Positions 1-7,123 of a DNA stretch of 64,000 nucleotides are shown piece after piece. The stretch is from an uncultured Alistipes sp. (GTDB taxonomy: Bacteria > Bacteroidota > Bacteroidia > Bacteroidales > UBA932). The translations under genes and the position numbers were made by a program. The notes below the pieces were generated by a model. It ran no database searches and was not told the DNA's origin. It saw only the letters and a program-made list of their open reading frames with translations. Where the stretch lies: NCBI GenBank assembly GCA_900544175.1, contig UQUN01000001.1, positions 124,001 to 188,000 on the forward strand. Reading direction: 5' to 3'. Each line of letters starts with the position of its first letter. Position 1 is the first letter of the stretch.

Positions 1-35
1 TCCGCAGCAGTCCTGACGGAGCAGCAGGGTAATTT

Positions 36-88
36 CCACTCCCGGGGAAAGTGCCGGGCTTTCCCGCGATTCCGGTGCACTTTTCCCC
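36..88 (+). repeat. ~53-bp palindromic intergenic repeat, copy 1
   Basis: The sequence CCGGGGAAAGTGCCGG, a short centre around CCCGCGATT, then CCGGTGCACTTTTCCCC forms an inverted repeat. Two clear further copies occur in the opposite orientation at 15869-15921 and 16315-16369, and a diverged relative may lie at 5285-5329. It resembles REP-type palindromes in size and intergenic position. No coding potential is seen. The mobilising enzyme, if any, is not in the window. Confidence 0.75.
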
Positions 89-104
89 AACGGCTTGCAG
101 ACGC

Positions 105-210
105 ATGAAAATCCAGCAACGAGAAAAGACTAGCCGCCCTCGGCTCTAGAGGGAGGGACCCGCCGCGAAGCGGTGGGAGGGCCTGGTCTTTTCGACTGCT
201 GGATTTTCAT
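105..210 (+). repeat. 106-bp fold-back element with 14-bp terminal inverted repeats, copy 1
   Basis: The element begins ATGAAAATCCAGCA and ends with its exact reverse complement TGCTGGATTTTCAT. Inside the ends, GAAAAGAC (123-130) pairs with GTCTTTTC (186-193). Two further hairpins lie in the centre: 137-141 with 153-157, and 159-166 with 170-177 around a GAA triloop. A second copy in the same orientation is at 15941-16047, differing at four substitutions and one inserted A. It could be a MITE-like mobile repeat or a structured RNA; the sequence does not decide. Confidence 0.85.
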
Positions 211-581
211 TGAGTCATCTGATTGGAATCTGAGAATTGCAGGCCCTTTTGCATATGTTTGATTCTTAGTGAGTTATAAATCGAGGCGCAATTTTCGCGG
301 TCTCACAAGGGCTTGAAAAATGCACCTCGTTTTGTAAGTGTCTGGTTGTCAGCGTATACAAAAACGTGCTGCATTTTCCGTCTGCACCGCTACGCCACAC
401 CGGCATCGACACCGACACCGGCACTTTGCAGGCGCTGGCATATCCCGCGATTAGTGTCGGTACGTAGTCCTATCTATGGGAACGTGTAACGTGTGGTTGT
501 CACTAAACCCGATAGTTAAAGACAAGTGTCGAAGATGGTGTTTAGTGGACTAAATTAAATACTGATGGCCGGACTGACCGG
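211..581. other. Non-coding stretch left of the Fic gene
   Basis: No convincing gene is present. A CACTAAAC (501-508) and GTTTAGTG (540-547) inverted repeat sits near the right end, downstream of the Fic gene, which is read leftwards. A short run of CGACACCGACACCGGCAC (about 406-423) is locally repetitive. Nothing else is recognisable. Confidence 0.4.
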
Positions 582-1481
582 TCAATATTTGATTTTAAAA
601 TAATCCAATGCAGCCTTGTATTGGTCCTGTGTGCAGAGGCAGGTGTCTGTCAGATAGCCGGGTGTGTGTGGCCATTCGCTCAGCCCTCTGTAGTAGAATA
701 ATTTAAGATCTTCAGTGATTATGAAGGGGACGATGTTGTGGTGCAGGCATTCTTTGAACATGATCAGTCGCCCTACACGTCCGTTTCCATCCTGAAACGG
801 ATGTATGGACTCGAATCGTTGGTGGAAATCTAGTATGTCCTCAAAATGTATTACGGGTTTGGACTTGTATTCTTTTAGAAGACTGCGTATTGAGGTTCCG
901 ACCTTTTTCGGTTCAACGGTCTCCTTACCGCCAACTTCATTGGGGAATTTTTTATATTCTCCCACTGCGAACCATGATTTTGAAGCATCGGATGTGCCTG
1001 ATTTCAATAGCCCGTGCAGTTGTTTTATCATGCTTTCAGTCAACGGTTCCTCAGCACGGTCGATGATGAAGTCTATGCAGCGGAAGTGATTGGTGGTCTC
1101 GATTATGTCGTCTACGCGGACGGCCTCATCGGTTATGCCGACAGTATTTGTCTCGAATATGAATCTGGTCTGTTCCTTGGTCAGGCGGCTGCCTTCCATG
1201 TGGTTTGAGTTGAAGGTCAGGTCGATTTGGGTTTTATGATATATGCCGCCTTTTGTTCTGCCGTCTTTCTGCTCGCGCAAGGCCTTCAGAAGTGGCGATA
1301 TTTTCCTCCGTGCATTCTTTCTTTGCGGCAGATGGGCATCGGCCGGCACGTTCCATGTCTTTCCGACGAGCTGTGCTCCCTGCAGTTTGCCCTGACGGCA
1401 GTAGTTCCGGACCGTACGTTCTGCTATGCCGTGATTGGCGGCATACTCTTTCGTTGATATGAAATCCATTTCTATCGGCAT
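582..1481 (-). CDS. Fic-domain protein with N-terminal helix-turn-helix
   Basis: This 299-residue protein has a MerR/excisionase-like helix-turn-helix at residues 8-45, followed by a Fic domain. The catalytic motif HPFQDGNGRVGR is complete at 227-238. The family usually transfers AMP from ATP to hydroxyl side chains of target proteins. An SNHMEG sequence at 92-97 matches the (S/T)xxxE(G/N) inhibitory motif, so the enzyme is probably auto-inhibited (class II). A consensus -7 box lies 19 bases upstream. A second in-frame ATG (residue 5) is an alternative start. The target cannot be read from the sequence; it has no obvious antitoxin partner. Confidence 0.9.
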   Translation of the reverse strand: MPIEMDFISTKEYAANHGIAERTVRNYCRQGKLQGAQLVGKTWNVPADAHLPQRKNARRKISPLLKALREQKDGRTKGGIYHKTQIDLTFNSNHMEGSRLTKEQTRFIFETNTVGITDEAVRVDDIIETTNHFRCIDFIIDRAEEPLTESMIKQLHGLLKSGTSDASKSWFAVGEYKKFPNEVGGKETVEPKKVGTSIRSLLKEYKSKPVIHFEDILDFHQRFESIHPFQDGNGRVGRLIMFKECLHHNIVPFIITEDLKLFYYRGLSEWPHTPGYLTDTCLCTQDQYKAALDYFKIKY

Positions 1482-1500
1482 GAATCCTTTTGTTTTCTTG

Positions 1501-1508
1501 CAAAAGTA
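1501..1508 (-). promoter_or_regulatory. -7 box of the fic promoter
   Basis: On the minus strand the bases read TACTTTTG, an exact match to the Bacteroidota TAnnTTTG motif, 19 bases before the Fic start codon. Confidence 0.6.
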
Positions 1509-1517
1509 ATCATTATT

Positions 1518-1533
1518 TTGCCGATATCGGCAA
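1518..1533. promoter_or_regulatory. 16-bp perfect palindrome upstream of fic, possible operator
   Basis: TTGCCGATATCGGCAA is its own reverse complement. It lies about 9 bases upstream of the fic -7 box, roughly where the -33 element should be. It has no loop and no T-tract, so it is unlikely to terminate the neighbouring AraC remnant. A binding site for a dimeric regulator, perhaps the helix-turn-helix of the Fic protein itself, is an inference. Confidence 0.4.
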
Positions 1534-1544
1534 GAAATGCGGGC

Positions 1545-1980
1545 TTAGGCATTCATCCCGCGATATTCTTTCGGCGTGTATCCCGTCACTTTCTTGAACA
1601 ACCGGCTGAGATGGTGCGGGTACTGGAATCCGACTTCGTAGGCGATCTCGCTTACAGTCTTGTCCGAGCCGGCCAGCAGGTCCTTGACGCGGTTGATGAC
1701 GGAAAGGTGGATGTATTCGATGGCGGATTTGCCTGTCTCTTTCTTGATGAGGTCCCCGAAATAGTTGGCGGAAAAGTGGAGCTGGTCTGCGCACCATGCT
1801 ACCGTGGGCAGTCCGAGCACTTCCGGCTTTTCAGAATCGAAATAGCTGGTTATCAGTTCCTCGAAACGTGTGAGGACATCGTGGTTGATAGCTTCACGTG
1901 TAGTGAACTGGCGGTCATAGAAGCGGAGACAGTGGTTCAGCAGGACTTCTATGTTGGATGTTATGATGCTGCGGCTGTGC
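1545..1980 (-). pseudogene. 5'-truncated AraC-family regulator
   Basis: The readable frame begins around HSRSIITSNIEVLL and runs through FYDRQFTTREAI to an intact C-terminal AraC double helix-turn-helix (CADQLHFSANYFGDLIKK ... GFQYPHHLSRLFKKVTGYTP). Family members are near 290-300 residues; the N-terminal sensor half is missing, and an in-frame stop lies just upstream of the homology. A GTG at 1820 opens a 91-residue frame, but homology extends well upstream of it, so it is not the true start. The break coincides with the start of the oppositely oriented symporter remnant. Confidence 0.8.
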
Positions 1981-1981
1981 G

Positions 1982-2331
1982 GAAACCTTGCATTTTACCT
2001 CTGGGGCATTTCTTTGATAATAGCTATCGGACTTACCCTCCGCTCTGTGGTGAACAGCCACTTTGACCCGCACGTGATGTGGATGCTTGCCCTCTCGGCA
2101 CTGGTGGCGTGCGCCTGGCAGTTCGGTATCGGAAAATTCGTGGGCAGACGCTGCAACGACTATATCAGCTGCGGGCAGGGCTTCGGGCAGAAGAACACGA
2201 TACTGGCCATCTGGGTATCGTACACGTACCTTACTCCGGTCATTTCCGTGGCGCCGAGCTGCTACATCGTATGGCAGAATGTCGTGAATTCGTGGCAATT
2301 GTGGAGGAAGGGCAGGGCAGCACGGGCATAA
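1982..2331 (+). pseudogene. 5'-truncated bile acid:sodium symporter family protein
   Basis: From about NLAFYLWGISL to the stop this matches the C-terminal third of BASS-family transporters, including the conserved GQKNTILAIW segment and a final VWQNVVNSWQLWRK. The N-terminal transmembrane segments are absent, so it cannot be a working transporter. It abuts the 5' break of the AraC remnant head to head, as expected if one deletion removed the 5' halves of two divergent genes. An ATG at 1951 lies in AraC-derived sequence and is not a native start. Confidence 0.75.
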
Positions 2332-2390
2332 TCCGCAAAAACTGCAAATCCTCCCGAATTATCTGTAAGACTGCTCCGGCAGGCATCTTC

Positions 2391-2398
2391 TAACTTTG
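2391..2398 (+). promoter_or_regulatory. -7 box before the truncated flavodoxin/ferredoxin
   Basis: TAACTTTG is an exact TAnnTTTG match 18 bases upstream of the ATG at 2417. Confidence 0.6.
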
Positions 2399-2416
2399 CA
2401 ATAATTAGGAAAAAGT

Positions 2417-2890
2417 ATGAAAACTGACAACAGAATCAGCCGCAGGACGGCATTGAAACGGATGGGAATGGCTGCGCTCGGCGGTGCGGCCGTCACCTCA
2501 GGCCTGGTGCAGTTCACTTCGTGCGACGCTTCGAAAGCCAGACGCATCATCCTTTATTTCACCGGGACAGGCAACTGCCTGTATGTCGCCAGAGAGTTGG
2601 CGGATGAGAACACCGAGCTGCTCAGCATTCCGCAACTGGTGAAAAAGGGCCGCTATACGTTTGAAGCGGACGAAATCGGCATCGTCTATCCCGTCTACGG
2701 GCACATGCCGCCCAATATGGTGCGGGAGTTCATCGGGAAGGCGCACCTGAAGGCCGGATACAAGTTCGACGTCCTGACCTACGGCAACCGCAAATGCAGT
2801 TCCGTCGAGATATGGGACGACGTCTCCCGGAAGGCGGGATGCCCCTTCGACTACATCACCACGATGATAATGGTGGACAACTGGCAATAA
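2417..2890 (+). pseudogene. C-terminally truncated Tat-exported flavodoxin/ferredoxin (EFR1-like)
   Basis: The 157 residues start with a twin-arginine signal (SRRTALKRMG) and a lipobox-like TSC, then an FMN-binding loop YFTGTGNCLYVA and IGIVYPVYGHMPPNMV. This matches the flavodoxin half of EFR1-type flavodoxin-ferredoxin proteins, which are normally about 250-290 residues and carry two 4Fe-4S motifs near the C-terminus. Here the frame stops at MVDNWQ, so the rest of the fold and both clusters are missing. The aldo/keto reductase follows 22 bases later and probably shares the transcript. The promoter is intact; function is doubtful. Confidence 0.7.
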
Positions 2891-2912
2891 TCCGACTGAA
2901 AACAATAAGAGT

Positions 2913-3863
2913 ATGAAATCATTTACAAGACTTATGATGATGGCCGCCCTGGTCCTGTGCGGCAGTATAAGTGCTTCCAGTGCACGAGAGAAAACGACCG
3001 TGGCGGGCGTGCCTATGGTCAAGTTGAACAACGGCGTGTGGATGCCCCGCTTCGGACTCGGCACTTTCCTGCAGCCATCCAACGATGTGTGCAGGCAGTC
3101 ATGCCTTACAGCCCTGCGTGCCGGTTACCGCCACATCGATACGGCGCATGCCTATTACGATGAGGAAGGTGTGGGCGAGGCAGTCAGGGAAAGCGGCATA
3201 CCCCGTGAGGAAATCTGGATAACCAGCAAGCTCTGGCCTACGGAGTATGGCGAAGGCAAGACACTGAAAGCCATCGATGAGATGCTGGAGAGGATGCAGC
3301 TGGACTATATCGACCTGCTCTACGTCCACCAGCCTGTCGGCGACTTCGTGGGTGCCTGGAAAGATATGGAGAAGGCAGTGAGGATGGGTAAGGTGCGCAC
3401 CCTCGGTATCAGCAACTTCGATGCAAACGATGAGGTGTGGGACACGATCTTGGAAGAAGCGGAAATCAAGCCCGCCGTCCTGCAGATAGAGTGCCATCCT
3501 TATGCCCAGCGTCTGGAAATGCGCAAGAAAGCCGCAGCAGAGGGTATCCAGGTGGAATGCTGGTTCCCTTTGGGAGGGGCAATGTCGGACGGTGCGCTGC
3601 TCAAGGACCCCGTGATCATGAAAATCGCCGAGGCCCATGGCAAGACTCCTGCGCAGATCATCCTGCGCTGGCACATCCAGGAAGGTTTATCCGTCATCCC
3701 CGGAGCTTCGAATCCGGACTACATCAAGGAGAACATCCGGATCTTCGACTTCGCCCTGACCGACGGGGAGATGGAGCAGATGCGCTCGCTCAACAAGGAA
3801 CAGCGCTTCTTCAACGCCACCTTGGAGGATGTGGAGAAGATGGTCTGGGGTGCGGAGCTGTAG
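2913..3863 (+). CDS. Exported aldo/keto reductase
   Basis: The protein has 316 residues, with a signal peptide of about 24 residues ending near SISASSA. The NAD(P)H-dependent aldo/keto reductase barrel follows. The catalytic tetrad is visible: Asp and Tyr in DTAHAYYDEE, Lys in TSKLW and His in LLYVHQP. GMSN-like GISNFD and IPGASNPDYIKEN, typical of the cofactor-binding region, are present. It would reduce aldehydes or ketones in the periplasm, which is unusual for an NADPH-dependent enzyme but common among Bacteroides paralogues. No own promoter is evident. Confidence 0.85.
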   Translation: MKSFTRLMMMAALVLCGSISASSAREKTTVAGVPMVKLNNGVWMPRFGLGTFLQPSNDVCRQSCLTALRAGYRHIDTAHAYYDEEGVGEAVRESGIPREEIWITSKLWPTEYGEGKTLKAIDEMLERMQLDYIDLLYVHQPVGDFVGAWKDMEKAVRMGKVRTLGISNFDANDEVWDTILEEAEIKPAVLQIECHPYAQRLEMRKKAAAEGIQVECWFPLGGAMSDGALLKDPVIMKIAEAHGKTPAQIILRWHIQEGLSVIPGASNPDYIKENIRIFDFALTDGEMEQMRSLNKEQRFFNATLEDVEKMVWGAEL

Positions 3864-3878
3864 ACCGGCAGCCGCCGG

Positions 3879-4697
3879 TTACCACCCTGCCAAAGGAATT
3901 TTGTGTGTGGGAGCCGGAAATGCCTTGTCGATCTCTTGCAGGTCTTCCTCTGTCAGAGAAATGTCAAGACTTCCGGCATTTTCCTCGACATGAGCGGTGC
4001 TGCTTGCCTTAGGGATGGCGATGACATTCTGCGTCCGCATCACCCATGCCAGTATGATCTGCGTGGCAGTGGCATTATGTCTGCGGGCTATCTCTGTCAA
4101 CGTCCTGTGGCCCCGCAGCCGTCCTTCGCCAAGAGGAGTGTAGGCCATGACAGGAATTTTATGCTCCTCGCTCCACGGGATAAGGTCATATTCGATGCCA
4201 CGGTCTTTCAGGTTGTAGAGCACCTGGTTGGCCGCACATTCCCCGCCATGCGGCAAGGTAAGGATATGCTCCATGTCCGCCACATCGAGGTTGCTCATGC
4301 CCCATTGCAGGATTTTCCCTTCCTGCTGCAGCTCTGCCAGGGCGCGGACTGTCTCTGCGAACGGGTAACGTCCAATCCAGTGCAGCAGATAAAGGTCGAT
4401 GTAATCCGTGCCGAGCCGCATAAGGCTTCGCTCGCAGGCGCGTTTTGTCCCCTCATAACTGGCGTTGCCGGGCAACACCTTGCTGACGATGAAGGCCTTG
4501 TCGCGGCAATTGCGCACGGCTTCACCGACAAGTTCTTCCGTACCGTACATTTCTGCGGTATCTATCAGTGTCAGGCCTAAGTCGATGCCACGGCGCAGGG
4601 CCTGTATCTCCTCGTTGCGCCGCCGTCCCATCTGGTAAGTGCCTTGTCCGAGCGGGCAGACCTGCCGCCCGTCCCGGAAAGAAATCAGTCGCTTCAT
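3879..4697 (-). CDS. Cytoplasmic aldo/keto reductase
   Basis: This 272-residue aldo/keto reductase lacks a signal peptide. The tetrad is in DTAEMYG (Asp, Tyr), VSKVLP (Lys) and LLHWIG (His). WGMSNLD and AIPKASSTAHVEENAG match the cofactor-binding region of the YajO/YeaE branch. Its start overlaps the stop of the upstream HxlR-type gene in an ATGA arrangement, so the two are translationally coupled and transcribed from the promoter at 4948-4955. It converges on the exported paralogue at 2913-3863, with which it shares only moderate similarity. Confidence 0.88.
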   Translation of the reverse strand: MKRLISFRDGRQVCPLGQGTYQMGRRRNEEIQALRRGIDLGLTLIDTAEMYGTEELVGEAVRNCRDKAFIVSKVLPGNASYEGTKRACERSLMRLGTDYIDLYLLHWIGRYPFAETVRALAELQQEGKILQWGMSNLDVADMEHILTLPHGGECAANQVLYNLKDRGIEYDLIPWSEEHKIPVMAYTPLGEGRLRGHRTLTEIARRHNATATQIILAWVMRTQNVIAIPKASSTAHVEENAGSLDISLTEEDLQEIDKAFPAPTHKIPLAGW

Positions 4698-4918
4698 TGT
4701 TTCTGTCCGTATTTTCTTTCAAATAATTCCTTGTTCTTCTCGCCCCAGGCCATCATAGCGTCGATGATGGGAACCAGTGTCATGCCTAACGGCGTGATGG
4801 CGTACTCCGAACGCGGGGGCAGCTCGTCCAGAATGCAGGACTTCCATTTGGAATCGATCAGACTCATGGTAAGCCGCAAGGGACAGTACAGGTCAACGGG
4901 TGTCTTTCTCTCGTACAT
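4694..4918 (-). pseudogene. HxlR-family regulator with in-frame internal deletion
   Basis: The N-terminus MYERKTPVDLYCPLRL ... SKWKSCILDEL and the C-terminus ELPPRSEYAITPLG ... FERKYG are both typical of HxlR winged-helix regulators, which are about 105-120 residues. Only 74 residues remain: roughly 45 residues carrying the recognition helix and the wing start are gone, and the parts join in frame at a single DEL/ELP point. The short shared GAGCTG at the joint would suit a slippage deletion. It cannot bind DNA in the normal way, though it still keeps its promoter and coupling to the reductase. Confidence 0.75.
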
Positions 4919-4947
4919 GGTTCTATCGCTGTTGAATATTACGTATG

Positions 4948-4955
4948 CAAATGTA
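4948..4955 (-). promoter_or_regulatory. -7 box of the hxlR-reductase operon
   Basis: The minus strand reads TACATTTG, an exact TAnnTTTG match, 29 bases before the HxlR ATG. Confidence 0.6.
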
Positions 4956-5004
4956 ATGATAATATGCGTGTATGGCGGTACTTGTTCCGGCTGGGGGAAT
5001 CGCC

Positions 5005-5012
5005 TACATTTG
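5005..5012 (+). promoter_or_regulatory. -7 box of the flavoprotein remnant
   Basis: TACATTTG matches TAnnTTTG exactly, 39 bases before the ATG at 5052. It diverges from the hxlR promoter about 50 bases away, so the pair probably formed an HxlR-controlled divergent unit. Confidence 0.55.
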
Positions 5013-5051
5013 CAGTATCAAAACGATAATCAACAATCAGTATCAAGAACA

Positions 5052-5244
5052 ATGGGAAAGAAAATTGTCATATTGAACGGCAGCCCGAATCAGTCGGGCT
5101 GTACCTATACGGCCCTGCATGAAGCGTACCCTGGGCCAGAACATGGCCTGGCTGCTGAAATGCATCGAAAGCGGACGGCAGAACGGCATCACTAAGCCGG
5201 AGTACGAGCCGAGGATGCGGACCCATTTTATTCAAGACAAATAA
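5052..5244 (+). pseudogene. NADPH-dependent FMN reductase/flavodoxin remnant, middle deleted
   Basis: The first 25 codons (MGKKIVILNGSPNQSGCTYT) are the FMN-binding start of an iron-sulfur-flavoprotein/FMN reductase. After ALHEA the reading frame changes, and the other frame gives RTLGQNMAWLLKCIESGRQ and ends at 5244, matching the C-terminal end of the same family. About 100 or more central residues are missing. The open frame that continues past the joint to a stop near 5193 is junk. The gene is dead, but its promoter persists. Confidence 0.75.
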
Positions 5245-5284
5245 GTGGCGACCACCTAAGTGATGAGTGATGCCCTCCCCTCCT

Positions 5285-5329
5285 TTCCACAACGGCAGCA
5301 TTTTCCGTGATTCGGTGCTGTTGCGGAAA
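5285..5329 (+). repeat. Possible diverged copy of the ~53-bp palindrome
   Basis: TTCCACAACGGCAGCA and TGCTGTTGCGGAA form an imperfect inverted repeat around TTTTCCGTGATTC. The centre and the following GGTGC resemble the same part of the repeat at 36-88. The similarity is short, so the assignment is tentative. Confidence 0.35.
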
Positions 5330-5432
5330 GCAAGTGTGCAGTTCGCCATTTCGGGAGAAGATGCGGGACAAGCTTGCTGGTCGGACATCGGAAAATGCAA
5401 TTCGGAAGGGTGATGACCGGGGACTCCCGAAC

Positions 5433-5608
5433 GGGTCCAGCATTGTCTTGCGGATGTATTGTCCGCATTATCAGAAGTTTATGTTTTGCGCTATTTGCTG
5501 GACCCCCTGCTTTTTGCCGGAAAACAGGCATTTTACCCGTGGTCCAGCAGATGGCATTTTTTGGATGCTCTGATTATCAGGTGTTTCTCGAAACATGACT
5601 TGCTGGAC
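5433..5608 (+). repeat. ~175-bp four-motif inverted-repeat element, copy 1
   Basis: GTCCAGC occurs at 5435 and 5542 and its complement GCTGGAC at 5497 and 5602. The first pair extends to a perfect 10-bp inverted repeat, GGGTCCAGCA with TGCTGGACCC. The second copy at 16124-16295 keeps the four motifs at nearly the same spacing and also shares CTTTTTGCC, an AAAA run, GGTCCAGCAGATG and a TTTTT tract. The sequence between motifs is less conserved, which fits a site-driven element rather than a gene. Confidence 0.7.
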
Positions 5609-5806
5609 ATCTGAGAGCTGTTGGAAGTTGTTCCCTGCTGCCTGTTGGACGTTGCTTCCTGTTTCCTGTTTCGCCCTTTGGACGGTAGCGCCCTTCATCA
5701 GCAGTCTGAGGACTCATTCTATTCACTTCTTGGAGGAGTGCTCAATTTTACCACCATGGCGCATGTGACTGTAGCCGACAGTTGAAAAACAGCTTTATGC
5801 AACCGG

Positions 5807-6868
5807 TTATTCCTGGACAAATGGCTTGAGCCCCTTCACGGCTTCGGCAGCGGTGATGCGTTTGCCTCCGTTGTCCAGGTCTATGAGGATGTAGCGGTTG
5901 TTGCCCATGCCCAACTCTTTCATGTAGGAGAGCTGGCGCAGGCCGTGGCGGGTCTCGATGCGTTCCACCAGGTCGTGATGTTCTGCTTCGGTCATGGCGT
6001 ATATCAGATCCACGCATGCCTGGTCGAGGGCAAGGATGTCGGTGGATGACAGGATGCCGACATTGGGTGTCACGACAGGGGCCGCGTTCACACCTTCACA
6101 GTCGCACGATACCGACATGTTGCGCATGACGTTCACGTATGTAATGTGTTTGCCGAAATAGTCCATAACTGCTTTCGTTGATTCGGTCATGCGCTCCATA
6201 AATTCTTCCTTGGCGATGTCCCACTGGTTGTCCTGTCCCGGTGTGGTGTGTATCCAGGCCTTGCCGATGCGGCCGTCAGCGCAGCCGATGCCGATGTTCT
6301 TATTGCTGCCTCCGAAACCGCCCTGGGTATGCCCCTTGAAATGGGTCAGTACGACAAGTGAGTTGTAGTCGGTTATATGGCTGCCCATAGACATTCTTTC
6401 AAACCATTTTCCGCCATGGACAGGCAAGGTCAAAGTGTCCTCCTCGTCCATGATGTCCACGGGGCAGAATGTCCATCCGTTCACTTCCAAAGTCTTGCGG
6501 TGCTGCTCCGTCGTGTACCGGTCGCCTGTATAGTAGGTGTTGGTTTCCACAATACTGGCTTCCGGCAGGTCTTTCTGAAGCAGGGCTTTCACCCATTCGC
6601 TCGGAATGATGTTCGGTCCGTTCTGCTCTCCGGTGTGCAGCTTTACCCCGACATTCCCTTCGATGTTCCCGCAAACCTGCTCGTATGCCTTGATAAGGCC
6701 CTCCGGACTCAGATTGCGTGTGAAATATACGATGGATTCGTTGCCTGTGCGCTCCTCATAAGGCACATATTTGTTCCCGTCTTTCCCCGGTACGGGATTC
6801 GGTTGCGCGACAGCTGTTGTCCCAAAGGCAAACAGACATGTCATTGCTATAATTGCTGTACGTTTCAT
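5807..6868 (-). CDS. Exported DUF362-domain protein
   Basis: The protein has 353 residues with a signal peptide of about 21 residues (cleavage after TTAVA). The body matches DUF362, recognisable by GNVGVKLHTGE, VLTHFKGHTQGGFGGSNKNIGIGCA and DILALDQACVDLIYA. DUF362 proteins are often annotated as iron-sulfur-associated. No ferredoxin-type CxxCxxC cluster is present here, so this is the exported ferredoxin-less form common in Bacteroides. Its biochemical role is unknown. It carries its own promoter (6894-6901) and sits among flavodoxin and reductase genes, which suggests a redox context. Confidence 0.85.
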   Translation of the reverse strand: MKRTAIIAMTCLFAFGTTAVAQPNPVPGKDGNKYVPYEERTGNESIVYFTRNLSPEGLIKAYEQVCGNIEGNVGVKLHTGEQNGPNIIPSEWVKALLQKDLPEASIVETNTYYTGDRYTTEQHRKTLEVNGWTFCPVDIMDEEDTLTLPVHGGKWFERMSMGSHITDYNSLVVLTHFKGHTQGGFGGSNKNIGIGCADGRIGKAWIHTTPGQDNQWDIAKEEFMERMTESTKAVMDYFGKHITYVNVMRNMSVSCDCEGVNAAPVVTPNVGILSSTDILALDQACVDLIYAMTEAEHHDLVERIETRHGLRQLSYMKELGMGNNRYILIDLDNGGKRITAAEAVKGLKPFVQE

Positions 6869-6893
6869 GATTTGATACTATCTGTTCGGGATG

Positions 6894-6901
6894 CAAAAAT
6901 A
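6894..6901 (-). promoter_or_regulatory. -7 box of the DUF362 gene
   Basis: The minus strand reads TATTTTTG, an exact TAnnTTTG match 25 bases before the start codon. Confidence 0.6.
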
Positions 6902-7123
6902 GCAAATCTGACTATGACGGCGGATACCCGGAAGACGGATATGATTACCCCGTCTACGGATTTCTGCGAATGGACTGACGTAGCTGTTCCATCGTTTCGC
7001 CGCTCCAGAAACCTTCGTCCACGGGGAAAATCACCCGCCCCAGTCGCCGAAAGCGGGTCGTTCATCACATCGCTGATGCGGATGGCTACATTTTTGCGGT
7101 TAGTTGCAAGGCCCGGACACGCT

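Larger units (their letters stand above)
5245..5806. other. Non-coding stretch holding repeat elements
   Basis: There is no convincing gene in these 560 bases. A diverged palindromic element lies at 5285-5329 and the four-motif element at 5433-5608. The remainder, 5616-5806, includes a T/C-rich run with several CTGTTGGA-like words but no recognised feature. Confidence 0.5.

Noticed and set aside
1545..1820. Complete 91-residue AraC-like regulator from the GTG at 1820
   Set aside because: Homology to AraC proteins continues well upstream in the same frame, so this is part of a truncated larger gene.
5433..5608. Regularly spaced short motifs considered as a CRISPR array
   Set aside because: The motifs are only 7-10 bases, alternate in orientation, the spacing is 45 or 60, and no cas gene is present.
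6905..7123. Possible gene remnant between DUF362 and the zinc-ribbon protein
   Set aside because: Short frames on the minus strand look protein-like, but I could not tie them to any family.
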